Origin: JALCRY01 sp050946575
GTDB taxonomy: Bacteria > Bacillota > Clostridia > Peptostreptococcales > Anaerovoracaceae
Direction of reading: 5' to 3'
DNA length: 64,000 nt
Assembly (NCBI GenBank): GCA_050946575.1
Contig: JBMNVB010000003.1
Location: forward strand, 62,001-126,000
Shown here piece after piece: positions 49,589 through 57,766 of the stretch; positions within the stretch are counted from its first letter, which is position 1; each line of letters opens with the position of its first letter. The position numbers and the translations under genes were made by a program. The notes under the pieces were generated by a model. That model was not told the origin of the DNA and made no database searches. It worked only from the letters and a program-made list of their open reading frames with translations.

Positions 49589-51422
49589 AGTCATAGCGGG
49601 CAGATATGAACTTCTGCAGAAAATCGGCGACGGCGGGATGGCTGTCGTATATAAATCCAGAGACAGATTACTGAACAGATATGTGGCGGTCAAGATACTG
49701 AAGCCGGAGTATTCGGGCGACTCGAAGTTCATTGAGAATTTCAGGAAGGAGTCCCATGCGGCGGCGAGTCTTTCGAATCCCAATATCGTTAACGTATATG
49801 ATGTAGGAAAAGAAGGAAACATTAATTATATAGTGATGGAGCTGGTCGAGGGCAAACCGCTCAGCCAGATCATCGAAGAAGAGGCGCCGATGGATTACAG
49901 GCGCGTGATCGAGATATCCAAACAGGTGGCGACGGGACTTTCCGCCGCTCATAATCACGGCATCATCCACAGGGATGTCAAGCCGCACAATATTTTAATA
50001 GGCGAAGACGGGATCGCGAAAATCGCCGATTTCGGCATCGCAAAGGCAGTCAGCACGACGACTATCATCGACGGCACGAGCAGTCAGGTGACGGGTTCCG
50101 TGCATTATTTTTCGCCCGAGCAGGCGAAGGGAGCCCCGGCGGACTGCAGGTCCGATATCTATTCGCTCGGCATCGTAATGTACGAGATGCTGACGGGGCA
50201 GGTACCGTTCGACGCGGATAACCCGGTCTCTGTGGCATTGATGCAGATAAACAACGAGATCGTTCCTCCGTCGCAGCTCGTGGACGGCATTCCGCCCTCG
50301 CTCGAGAGGATCGTTCTCAGAGCGACGCAGAAGGATCCGGCCGACAGATTCGAGTCGGCGGACGAGATGATAGACGCGCTGAACGATATAGAGTTCGTGA
50401 CGAGATTCGTGAACTCCGGCGCGGCTATGGCGGCGGCCGAGGAGGAAAAAGAAGAAACTCCGAAGAAGAAAGACGGAAACAGGAAAAAGAAGATAGCGGC
50501 AGTTGCGGTGATAGCTGCAGTGATCGCTCTTCTCGCCGGTCTGTACTTTGCAGGCATCATAGGCGGGAAGATCATCGCCGCGCCTGAACTCACGGGCAAG
50601 ACCGTCGAAGAAGCTCAGAATGTGTGCGACAAATACAATATCGATGTCAACGTAGTGGATTACGAATACAACGAATCGTTCAACGCGGACGAGATATGCA
50701 GTCAGGATCCTGCCTCCGGCGACAAGGTCCGCGAAGGGAGTTCCATAGACGTCGTAGTCAGCAAGGGCGCGGAAGGTACTGTGCCTAATCTTGTCGGCAT
50801 GAAGGAAGATGAAGCGAAGAAGCTCATCACGAAATACGGATTCAAGGTCGGCACCAGAACGGTCAAGACGAGCGGCGAAGCGGCCGGAACTGTCATTGAG
50901 CAGGATCCGGGAGCCGGAGAGGAAACCAAACCGGGTTCCGAGATCAACTATACGATCTCAGACGGCAAGGGCAAGCAGGAGCTCGAGGTGCCGAATGTAG
51001 TGGGCATGACTCTCAAGGCCGCGAAGAGCGCCATAACCGACGCCGGATTCGAAGTCGGCACCGTATCGTACGCGACGAGTACGACGTACAGCAAGGGAAC
51101 TGTCATGGCGCAGCAGTACGATGCCGGAACAAAGCTTGAGGAGAAATCTACTATAGATATCACTGTAAGTACCGGCAGCGAAGGCAGTATAAGTCTGTAC
51201 ATCGATTACACACAGGCGGAGAATGATACATTCCTGCTTACGGTAACGGTGTCGGATGACAACGGAACGAGGAATGTCGTGAACGGCGAGAGAAAGCAGA
51301 AGAGCGATAACGGAGAGACGCTGAAGATAACCGGCTCCGGTTCGGGCACGATAACCGTTATCTTTGACGGGACGACCGTAGATAAATACAGCGTCGATTT
51401 CGATTCGGGAACCATATACTGA
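49578..51422 (+). CDS. prkC: PASTA-domain serine/threonine kinase PrkC
   Basis: A 614-residue membrane kinase. It has a cytoplasmic kinase domain (about residues 10-270; HRDVKPHNIL and IADFGIAKA visible), a basic linker, one transmembrane helix (about 307-326), and three extracellular PASTA repeats (about 335-396, 397-465, 470-536) that sense muropeptides or lipid II. An extra C-terminal segment of about 75 residues (540-614, beta-rich, Ser/Thr/Asp-rich) follows the PASTA repeats and is not recognised. It controls cell-wall growth and germination-type responses. GGAGGCTCGG precedes the ATG. Confidence 0.94.
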   Translation: MSSKVIAGRYELLQKIGDGGMAVVYKSRDRLLNRYVAVKILKPEYSGDSKFIENFRKESHAAASLSNPNIVNVYDVGKEGNINYIVMELVEGKPLSQIIEEEAPMDYRRVIEISKQVATGLSAAHNHGIIHRDVKPHNILIGEDGIAKIADFGIAKAVSTTTIIDGTSSQVTGSVHYFSPEQAKGAPADCRSDIYSLGIVMYEMLTGQVPFDADNPVSVALMQINNEIVPPSQLVDGIPPSLERIVLRATQKDPADRFESADEMIDALNDIEFVTRFVNSGAAMAAAEEEKEETPKKKDGNRKKKIAAVAVIAAVIALLAGLYFAGIIGGKIIAAPELTGKTVEEAQNVCDKYNIDVNVVDYEYNESFNADEICSQDPASGDKVREGSSIDVVVSKGAEGTVPNLVGMKEDEAKKLITKYGFKVGTRTVKTSGEAAGTVIEQDPGAGEETKPGSEINYTISDGKGKQELEVPNVVGMTLKAAKSAITDAGFEVGTVSYATSTTYSKGTVMAQQYDAGTKLEEKSTIDITVSTGSEGSISLYIDYTQAENDTFLLTVTVSDDNGTRNVVNGERKQKSDNGETLKITGSGSGTITVIFDGTTVDKYSVDFDSGTIY

Positions 51423-52288
51423 TGAAGGGAATGATCATTAAGGGCATAGGCGGATTTTACTACGTCAGGACCGGGGACGGCATGTATCAGTGCCGTCCGC
51501 GCGGCATATTCCGCGCGAGAGGGATCAGACCCATGGTAGGCGATGACGTGATAATAGAAGTCCAGCCCGACGGCGATGCTGTGATAGACGAGATACTGGA
51601 AAGGTCGAACTGCTTCGACCGGCCGCCCGTCGCAAACATCGACATGATGGTAATAGTGTTCGCCGCGGCGGCGCCGAAGCCGAATACAGCGGTCATGGAC
51701 AGATTTCTGACGGCGACAGAGTACGCCGGCGTCGAGATCGCGATATGCCTGAACAAGACTGATATCGGGAAACCGGACGTCATAGAACACATGAAGGATA
51801 TCTATGGCGGAATATACAGGTTCGTGCCGATGTGTGCGAAAACGGGAGAAGGCGTGGACTCACTGAAGGAGATAATAAGGGGGAAGCGCATTGCTTTCGC
51901 CGGACCTTCCGGAGTCGGCAAATCGACGATACTGAATCTCCTCTGCCCGGACGCCCGCGCGGAAACGAATGCGGTCAGCGGGAAAACAAGACGCGGACGT
52001 CACACGACGAGGCACGTCGAAATATTCGAGACCGATTTCGGCGCATTGATATATGACACGCCGGGATTCACGTCGTTCGACACGGCGGATATGGAGCCCG
52101 CGGAGCTGCAGTACTGTTTCCCGGAGATCAGGGAACTTGCCGGCGGCTGCCGGTATGACGACTGTATGCATCTGAAGGAACCGGGATGCGCGGTCACGGA
52201 AGCGGTGGAGGCCGGCAGAGTGAGCCGCGAGAGATACGAGTCATACGTATCGCAGTATAAAGATATTATTGAAAGCAGAAAATATTAA
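51422..52288 (+). CDS. rsgA: Small ribosomal subunit biogenesis GTPase RsgA
   Basis: A 288-residue circularly permuted GTPase. It has an N-terminal OB fold (about residues 1-65), the permuted G domain with NKTD (about 103-106) ahead of GPSGVGKSTILN (about 159-170) and DTPGF (about 209-213), and a C-terminal zinc domain with cysteines in GGCRYDDCMHLKEPGC (about 240-255). It matures the 30S subunit and is a known PrkC target in Bacillus. Its ATG overlaps the prkC stop (TGATG). Confidence 0.95.
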   Translation: MKGMIIKGIGGFYYVRTGDGMYQCRPRGIFRARGIRPMVGDDVIIEVQPDGDAVIDEILERSNCFDRPPVANIDMMVIVFAAAAPKPNTAVMDRFLTATEYAGVEIAICLNKTDIGKPDVIEHMKDIYGGIYRFVPMCAKTGEGVDSLKEIIRGKRIAFAGPSGVGKSTILNLLCPDARAETNAVSGKTRRGRHTTRHVEIFETDFGALIYDTPGFTSFDTADMEPAELQYCFPEIRELAGGCRYDDCMHLKEPGCAVTEAVEAGRVSRERYESYVSQYKDIIESRKY

Positions 52289-52300
52289 GGAGTACATCGC

Positions 52301-52960
52301 ATGAAAGAAATAGCGCCTTCCATACTGTCGGCTGACTTCTCCAGGCTCGGGGAAGATATCGCAGCGGCGAAGCGCGGAGGAGCCCGGATAATACATTTCG
52401 ACGTTATGGACGGTCATTTTGTGCCGAACATTTCGTACGGCCCGGTAGTGCTTGAAGCGCTGGAACACATGACGGATCTTTCATTCGACGTGCATCTTAT
52501 GATAGAACGGCCGGACGATCTGCTCGAAAAATTCGTGACCGGCCGGACGGAATACATCACCGTCCATCAGGAAGCGTGCGTCCATCTCGACAGGACGATA
52601 TCGCATATAAAAAGCCTCGGGGTGAAGGCGGGCGTGGCCATAAATCCCGCGACGCCGGTCGCGGCGCTGAGACATGTCCTGGAACAGGCGGACCTCATAC
52701 TCGTCATGTCCGTGAATCCCGGATTCGCGGGCCAGAAGTTCATACAGTATACTCTTGATAAGACGAGGGAGCTCAACAGGATAAGGAAGGAAAGCGGCTT
52801 CGGATTCACGCTCGAAATGGACGGCGGCATAGGCCCCGGCAATATAAGGGAAGTTATCAATGCCGGAACGGACATAGCGGTGGCCGGCAGCGCCGTATTC
52901 GGGGCTGATGATATAGAAAACACGACAAAGCGGCTCATCGCCGCGCTGGAGGATCGATAG
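52301..52960 (+). CDS. rpe: Ribulose-phosphate 3-epimerase
   Basis: A 219-residue TIM barrel of usual length. APSILSADFSRLG (about residues 4-16), HFDVMDGHFVPN (about 33-44), LMSVNPGFAGQKF (about 139-151; Met loop) and DGGI (about 175-178; catalytic Asp) are present. It interconverts ribulose 5-phosphate and xylulose 5-phosphate in the pentose-phosphate pathway. The rsgA-rpe pair is common; the thiamine pyrophosphokinase gene often next in line is missing. An octamer lies at 52856-52863. Confidence 0.95.
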   Translation: MKEIAPSILSADFSRLGEDIAAAKRGGARIIHFDVMDGHFVPNISYGPVVLEALEHMTDLSFDVHLMIERPDDLLEKFVTGRTEYITVHQEACVHLDRTISHIKSLGVKAGVAINPATPVAALRHVLEQADLILVMSVNPGFAGQKFIQYTLDKTRELNRIRKESGFGFTLEMDGGIGPGNIREVINAGTDIAVAGSAVFGADDIENTTKRLIAALEDR

Positions 52961-52964
52961 AAAT

Positions 52965-54428
52965 ATGCGTACTGATAAAACATATTATACCGAAACTGAA
53001 ATAAACAGGGAGCTCGGCGCGGAAAGCCGTGAGTCTGAAGGAACGAACGCTGAAAGAGCGGCGGGAGAAGGCGGTGCGGAAAAACCGCCGCGCCGCCGCA
53101 GACGCAGGAAGCGTCCGGCGGGAAAGGGCAGGAGCGGCCGGATGGGCGTTTCCGGCAGAAAGCACAGTAAAAGGAGAACGGTCGCGATAGTGATCATCTG
53201 CCTCGCTGTGATATTTACTTCTGTCTTCGGACTCGGCTACGGCATCGTGATGAACAGGATCGATTCAGTGAACCACGATACGACGCTTAGCGCGGAGGAT
53301 CTGTGCATCGACGACCAGGTGGCGAAAGATCTCAAGGATTATACGAACATCGCGGTATTCGGAGTCGATAACAAGAAGGGTGAGGATATCGAAAAAAGCA
53401 GATCCGACGCGATCGCCGTGATCAGCATAAATAACAAGACGAACAAAGTGAAAATGTTCACGGTCATGAGGGATTCGTATTTCCAGCTTGACGAGAATAA
53501 CGATCTGGTCCTGGATAAAGTCACGCACGCTCACGCGTACGAAGGCCCGGTCGGACTCGTGAGAGCGCTGAACCGGAACCTCGACCTCAATATAAGCAAC
53601 TATGTCAGAGTCGACTGGAGCACCGTGGCCGATACAGTGGACGCCATGGGCGGGCTCGAGCTCTACGTTGAAGAAAAGAACATAGACGAGATGAACAAAA
53701 CCATCACCGATACGAACAGGAATATCGGCGGGCCGGGCAGGAAGATATCCCATGCCGGAAAACAGACGCTGAACGGCGTGCAGACAGTGGCTTACTGCAG
53801 GATAAGGAAAGTCGACGGAGATGACGCGAGAGCTAAGAGGATAGGAAAGGTGATAGATGCCGCGCAGAAAAAGTTAAAGACGATGAGCCTTTCGGATCTG
53901 AACAAGACTGCGGCTACAGCAATGCCTGAAATAAAGACGAGCCTTTCTTCAGCGACGATCATGAGCATGCTCCTCAATATAAATGATTATGATTTCACGA
54001 ATGAGGACGGGTGGCCGTATCAGTATAACGGATCACTGATAAACGGAGTTTCGTATACGATACCTGATACGCTTGAATCGAATGTTTCGAAGCTGCATGA
54101 GATAATGTTCGGGCAGAAAGATTACGAATGCTCGGATACAGTAAAGGAAATAAATGATCTGATAAACAGCAGTCCGACTGACAGTTCCGGGACCACTGAC
54201 AGCTCCGGAAGTACAGACAGCTCCGGGACGCAGAACAGCGGCAGCACATATTATCAGCAGGATTCCGGAACGACCGATCAGACTCAGCAGGATTCCACAG
54301 GGACCGACAGTTCGGGAGGAACACAGGATTCGGGAGACGGGACCACTACCGGAGACGGTACCACTACCGGGGGCGGCACCAATACCGGAGGCGGTACCAC
54401 TACCGGAGACGGCACCGGTTCTCCGTAG
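52965..54428 (+). CDS. LytR-CpsA-Psr (LCP) family cell-wall glycopolymer transferase
   Basis: A 487-residue protein. It has an acidic then very basic cytoplasmic N-terminus (Arg/Lys run at about 43-70), one membrane helix (about 72-94), the extracytoplasmic LCP domain (about 125-290; VFGVDNKKGEDIEKSRSDAI and VMRDSY give the arginine/aspartate sites that bind the pyrophosphate lipid), and a long Ser/Thr/Gly/Asp-rich tail (about 405-487) ending in Thr-Gly-Gly-Asp-type repeats. LCP enzymes attach teichoic-acid-like or capsular polymers to peptidoglycan. The tail probably spans the wall. It starts 4 bases after rpe; GGAGG lies 12 bases before the ATG. Confidence 0.9.
   Translation: MRTDKTYYTETEINRELGAESRESEGTNAERAAGEGGAEKPPRRRRRRKRPAGKGRSGRMGVSGRKHSKRRTVAIVIICLAVIFTSVFGLGYGIVMNRIDSVNHDTTLSAEDLCIDDQVAKDLKDYTNIAVFGVDNKKGEDIEKSRSDAIAVISINNKTNKVKMFTVMRDSYFQLDENNDLVLDKVTHAHAYEGPVGLVRALNRNLDLNISNYVRVDWSTVADTVDAMGGLELYVEEKNIDEMNKTITDTNRNIGGPGRKISHAGKQTLNGVQTVAYCRIRKVDGDDARAKRIGKVIDAAQKKLKTMSLSDLNKTAATAMPEIKTSLSSATIMSMLLNINDYDFTNEDGWPYQYNGSLINGVSYTIPDTLESNVSKLHEIMFGQKDYECSDTVKEINDLINSSPTDSSGTTDSSGSTDSSGTQNSGSTYYQQDSGTTDQTQQDSTGTDSSGGTQDSGDGTTTGDGTTTGGGTNTGGGTTTGDGTGSP
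54335..54417 (+). repeat. Imperfect 18-bp tandem repeat in the LCP gene tail
   Basis: Units such as GGAGACGGTACCACTACC recur with G/A variation four to five times and encode repeats of Gly-Asp/Gly-Gly-Thr-Thr/Asn-Thr. Such an array can change length by slippage in multiples of six codons without breaking the frame. Confidence 0.7.
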
Positions 54429-54517
54429 AATACTACTCAGTGAAGCGGTATATAAATCACGCGGCGGCATCATATCATCCCGCCGCCCGTAAATATATAA
54501 GAAAGTGAAGTGATCAT
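54429..54517 (+). other. Intergenic region with CGGCGG/CCGCCG hairpin
   Basis: An interrupted stem (CGGCGG at about 54462 and CCGCCG at about 54481) lies between the LCP gene and ddl. There is no T run, so read-through is likely. I see no consensus promoter. Confidence 0.4.
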
Positions 54518-55588
54518 ATGCAGAACACAAAGTTAAAACTGGCAGTGCTGTTCGGAGGCGTATCGCCGGAATATGAAGTTTCGTGCAATTCCGCCGCGTC
54601 GATACTCCGGAACATCGATTACTCGAAATATGAACTCTATGTACTTGGAATAACCAAGCAGGGCAGATGGATGCTGACTCACGCGACTCCCGACGAAATA
54701 GCTGACACGAGCTGGGAGATGCGCGCGGACAACAAGGAAGCATCGATCTGTCCGGACAGAACAGTACACGGAATAAGAACAAAGGATAAAGACATCGCGA
54801 TAGACCTCGTGTTCAATATCATTCACGGGCAGAACGGCGAGGACGGGACCATGCAGGGACTGCTCGACATCGCCGGCCTGAAATATGTTGGACCGGGAAC
54901 GTGCTCTTCGGCCGTCTGTATGGATAAGGAATTCACAAAGCTGATAGTAAAGCAGAAAGTGCCGAACGTAAAGATGGCCAGGCATTACTGCACGGACAGA
55001 TATACGTTCTCCCACGCGCCCGAAGAGGAGATAGCGAATATCGAGGAATTCTTCGGGAAGCAGTATCCGCTGTTCGTGAAACCGGCGTGTGACGGTTCTT
55101 CCGTGGGAGTATCCAAGGTGAAGGATCAGATAGACCTTTTCGAAGCACTCAAGCTCGCGGCGTCTGAGGATTTCAAGATACTCATAGAAGAATGCGTCGT
55201 GGGACGCGAAATGGAAATAGCGGTGCTCGGGAACCTCGAACCGCGCGCTACGGTGCCGGGGGAGATACTGTCCGCGAACGAGTTCTATGATTACGAAGCA
55301 AAGTATACGAACCCGGACACGAAAACGAGAGTTGTGGACGACATTCCCGAGGAAAAGATAAAAGAGATACAGGACATGGCGGTGGCGATATACAAGGCGC
55401 TCGGATGCAGAGGTCTGTCGAGAGTGGACTTCTTCCTTAAAGAGAACGGCGACATAAGCTTCACCGAGATCAATACGCTGCCCGGATTCACGAAGATCAG
55501 CCTGTATCCGCAGCTGTGGGAAAGCTCCGGCATACCGTACACGGAACTGATAGACAAACTGATAGAATACGCAATGGAGGAAAATTAA
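54518..55588 (+). CDS. ddl: D-alanine-D-alanine ligase
   Basis: A 356-residue ATP-grasp ligase. LFGGVSPEYEVSCNSA (about residues 11-26) holds the conserved Glu, HGQNGEDGTMQGLLD (about 109-123) is the first substrate loop, FVKPACDGSSVGVSKV (about 184-199) the ATP-grasp strand, and FYDYEAKYTN (about 256-265) the omega loop. Tyrosines in that loop are the D-Ala-D-Ala type; D-Ala-D-Lac ligases have histidine there, so the product should be ordinary D-Ala-D-Ala. It follows the LCP gene and directly abuts thrS (ATG of thrS right after the stop). Confidence 0.93.
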   Translation: MQNTKLKLAVLFGGVSPEYEVSCNSAASILRNIDYSKYELYVLGITKQGRWMLTHATPDEIADTSWEMRADNKEASICPDRTVHGIRTKDKDIAIDLVFNIIHGQNGEDGTMQGLLDIAGLKYVGPGTCSSAVCMDKEFTKLIVKQKVPNVKMARHYCTDRYTFSHAPEEEIANIEEFFGKQYPLFVKPACDGSSVGVSKVKDQIDLFEALKLAASEDFKILIEECVVGREMEIAVLGNLEPRATVPGEILSANEFYDYEAKYTNPDTKTRVVDDIPEEKIKEIQDMAVAIYKALGCRGLSRVDFFLKENGDISFTEINTLPGFTKISLYPQLWESSGIPYTELIDKLIEYAMEEN

Positions 55589-57328
55589 ATGGCAGATATC
55601 AAATGGGAAGATGAGGCATACAGGGACGCGTTCAGACATACGTGCTCGCATATCCTCGCTCAGGCGGTGAAGAGATTCTGGCCTGAAGCGAAGCTGGCCA
55701 TCGGGCCGGCTATAGAAAACGGCTTTTATTATGATTTTGATCTGGAGCATAAGTTCTCCGATGAAGATCTCGCGAAAATAGAAGACGAGATGAGGAAAAT
55801 CATAAAGGAAGACCTTCCGCTCGAGCATTACACCATGCCCAGGGATGAAGCCATAAAGTTCTGGAAAGACAGGAACGAAGATTACAAGGTGGAGCTGATC
55901 GAAGACCTGCCTGACGAGAAGGAGCTGTCGTTCTATCGTCAGGGAGACTACGTCGATCTCTGCGCAGGCCCTCATGTGGAGAGCACCGGGGTCATCGGCG
56001 CGGTGAAGCTGATGAGCGTGGCCGGAGCGTACTGGCGCGGAGATTCGGACAACAAGATGCTCCAGAGAATATACGGCACGAGTTTCCCGACACAGAAGGA
56101 GCTCGACGATTATCTGAACATGCTCGAAGAGGCGAAGAAGAGAGACCACAGGAAGATCGGCAGGGAAATGGAGATCTTCGAGATGCATGAAGAAGGCCCG
56201 GGATTCGCGTTCTTCCTCCCGAACGGCATGGTGCTCAGGAACGAACTCACGACATGGTGGAGACAGGTGCACAAAGAGTGGGGATACGACGAGATCATGA
56301 CTCCGCTCATCCTGAACGAGAAACTCTGGCGCATGTCGGGACACTGGGATCACTATAAGGACGACATGTATTTCACGCAGATCGACGGTGAGGACTACGC
56401 GATAAAACCGATGAACTGTCCGGGATCAATTTTGATTTACGGCAACAAGATCCGTTCATACAGAGACCTTCCGCTGAGATACGCCGAGCTCGGAAGAGTG
56501 CACAGACACGAACTTTCCGGAACTCTGCAGGGGCTCATGAGAGTAAGGTCGTTCGTACAGGACGATGCACATCTCTACTGCACGATGGATCAGGTAAAGG
56601 ATACGGTGCAGGAGGTAGCAAGGCTCATCGATTACATGTACGGCGTGTTCGGCTTCCAGTATATCGTGGAACTTTCGACAAGGCCGGAGGACTCCATGGG
56701 AACAGATGAGGAATGGGAAGTCGCGACGGAAGCTCTGAGAGATGCGATAGAGGATCTCGGCATGGACTACAGAGTAAATGAAGGCGACGGCGCGTTCTAC
56801 GGACCGAAGCTCGACTTCCACCTCGTGGACGCCCTCGGCAGGACGTGGCAGTGCGGCACGAACCAGCTCGACTTCCAGATGCCTCAGCGCTTCGGGATCA
56901 GCTACATCGGACCGGACGGAAAGAAGCACAGACCGGTAATGATCCACAGAACCGTATTCGGTTCGATCGAGCGTTTCATCGGCATCATGACGGAGCACTT
57001 CGAAGGCAAGTTCCCGCTGTGGCTCGCCCCTGTCCAGGTCAAACTCCTGACAGTTACGGAATCGCAGGCGGAATACGCGGAGCAGCTCAGGAAGGACTTC
57101 GAGAGCGAAGGCTTAAGAGTAAAGGTCGATGCCAGAAACGAAAAGATCGGATACAAGATGCGCGAGGCCCGCAATGCGAGAGACTCGTATATCTGCGTCA
57201 TCGGCGACAAGGAAATCGAGGACGGCACGCTGTCCGTGCGCTCTATCAAGACGGGCGACCTCGGCAGCATGAAGATAGACGATTTCAAGAAGAAGCTGCA
57301 TGAGGAAATCGACACGAAGGCACTTTAA
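55589..57328 (+). CDS. thrS: Threonyl-tRNA synthetase lacking the N-terminal TGS domain
   Basis: A 579-residue ThrRS, about 60 residues shorter than the usual 640. The missing part is the N-terminal TGS (N1) domain: the protein begins at the editing domain, with HTCSHILAQA (about residues 17-26) and the Cys in DYVDLCAGPHVES (about 119-131). The class II core has RVHRHELSGTLQGLMRVR (about 299-316, motif 2) and the zinc Cys in MNCPGS (about 274-279). The anticodon domain spans about 480-579. It starts immediately after ddl with a Shine-Dalgarno (GGAGG) in the ddl end. No T-box, common before thrS in Firmicutes, is present. Confidence 0.95.
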   Translation: MADIKWEDEAYRDAFRHTCSHILAQAVKRFWPEAKLAIGPAIENGFYYDFDLEHKFSDEDLAKIEDEMRKIIKEDLPLEHYTMPRDEAIKFWKDRNEDYKVELIEDLPDEKELSFYRQGDYVDLCAGPHVESTGVIGAVKLMSVAGAYWRGDSDNKMLQRIYGTSFPTQKELDDYLNMLEEAKKRDHRKIGREMEIFEMHEEGPGFAFFLPNGMVLRNELTTWWRQVHKEWGYDEIMTPLILNEKLWRMSGHWDHYKDDMYFTQIDGEDYAIKPMNCPGSILIYGNKIRSYRDLPLRYAELGRVHRHELSGTLQGLMRVRSFVQDDAHLYCTMDQVKDTVQEVARLIDYMYGVFGFQYIVELSTRPEDSMGTDEEWEVATEALRDAIEDLGMDYRVNEGDGAFYGPKLDFHLVDALGRTWQCGTNQLDFQMPQRFGISYIGPDGKKHRPVMIHRTVFGSIERFIGIMTEHFEGKFPLWLAPVQVKLLTVTESQAEYAEQLRKDFESEGLRVKVDARNEKIGYKMREARNARDSYICVIGDKEIEDGTLSVRSIKTGDLGSMKIDDFKKKLHEEIDTKAL

Positions 57329-57333
57329 AATCA

Positions 57334-57353
57334 GGCATCAATGCATTGATGCC
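57334..57353. repeat. Perfect 20-bp palindrome GGCATCAATGCATTGATGCC
   Basis: Two overlapping inverted copies of GCATTGAT, extended by one base pair relative to the one at 123-140. It begins five bases after the thrS stop, in the place of a terminator, but no T run follows (GTATCGG). Its right part lies just before the Shine-Dalgarno of the next gene. Confidence 0.9.
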
Positions 57354-57369
57354 GTATCGGGAGATATCT

Positions 57370-57651
57370 ATGGGGCTGCTTGACAGGCCGGATAAAAACG
57401 CTCCGTGGCGCGGCGGTGTTTACCTCACGACCGCGACGAGCTCGCTGCAGGCGGACATCCTTGAATCGAAGCTCGCGGCGGAGGGGATACCGTGCGTGAA
57501 GAATTACCGCGGCATGGCGAATTTGATGGAAGTCGCGATCGGGACGAACTCGCTCGACGACATCGATATATACGTGCCCGAGGAAGATCTCGAACGGGCG
57601 AAGGAAGTCATTGTTCCCGTCCCGATAGACGATGACTTTGAAGAAGGCTGA
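57370..57651 (+). CDS. DUF2007-type small protein
   Basis: A 93-residue protein. YLTTATSSLQADILESKLAAEGIPCVKN (about residues 20-47) followed by NLMEVAIGTNSLDDIDIYVPEEDLERAKEVI fits the DUF2007 (putative signal-transducing) fold, a small ferredoxin-like alpha/beta domain. Function is unknown. Start at 57370 follows CGGGAGATATCT; an ATG at 57349 in the same frame lies in the palindrome and lacks a site. It is isolated between thrS and the ylxM promoter. Confidence 0.75.
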   Translation: MGLLDRPDKNAPWRGGVYLTTATSSLQADILESKLAAEGIPCVKNYRGMANLMEVAIGTNSLDDIDIYVPEEDLERAKEVIVPVPIDDDFEEG

Positions 57652-57672
57652 CATACACGGAATATGATCATG

Positions 57673-57700
57673 AGGTGTTAAGCTCCGGGGCTTGACACCT
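57673..57700 (+). promoter_or_regulatory. 11-bp hairpin overlapping the ylxM -35 box
   Basis: AGGTGTTAAGC (57673-57683) pairs with GCTTGACACCT (57690-57700) with a single G-T pair. As RNA it could act as a terminator for the DUF2007 gene (CTTT follows). As DNA its right arm contains the TTGACA of the ylxM promoter, so the dyad could equally be an operator. Confidence 0.55.
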
Positions 57701-57720
57701 CTTTCCATATGTGATAAATT
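57692..57720 (+). promoter_or_regulatory. Promoter of ylxM-ffh-rpsP-khpA-rimM-trmD
   Basis: Perfect TTGACA (57692-57697), 17-base spacer, TAAATT (57715-57720), 47 bases before ylxM. The leader contains a second hairpin, TGTAAAG/CTTTACA (about 57729-57750). Confidence 0.75.
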
Positions 57721-57766
57721 ATTTCCGGTGTAAAGCCGTGGGACTTTACAGGCGCGAGGTGCGGGA

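Noticed and set aside
55500..55588. T-box upstream of thrS
   Set aside because: thrS starts immediately after the ddl stop, and no T-box sequence or terminator fits there.
54518..55588. Vancomycin-type D-Ala-D-Lac or D-Ala-D-Ser ligase
   Set aside because: The Tyr (not His) omega loop and the lack of vanH/vanX/vanT neighbours point to an ordinary Ddl.
54533..56353. Long antisense open frame (606 codons) opposite ddl and thrS
   Set aside because: It crosses two well-defined genes, shows no domain, and its start has no Shine-Dalgarno. It results from the codon bias of the sense genes.
57652..57766. SRP RNA gene (ffs) beside ffh
   Set aside because: Hairpins are present, but the conserved SRP Alu/S-domain sequence (GGAAGCA-type loops) is missing and a good promoter occupies the region.
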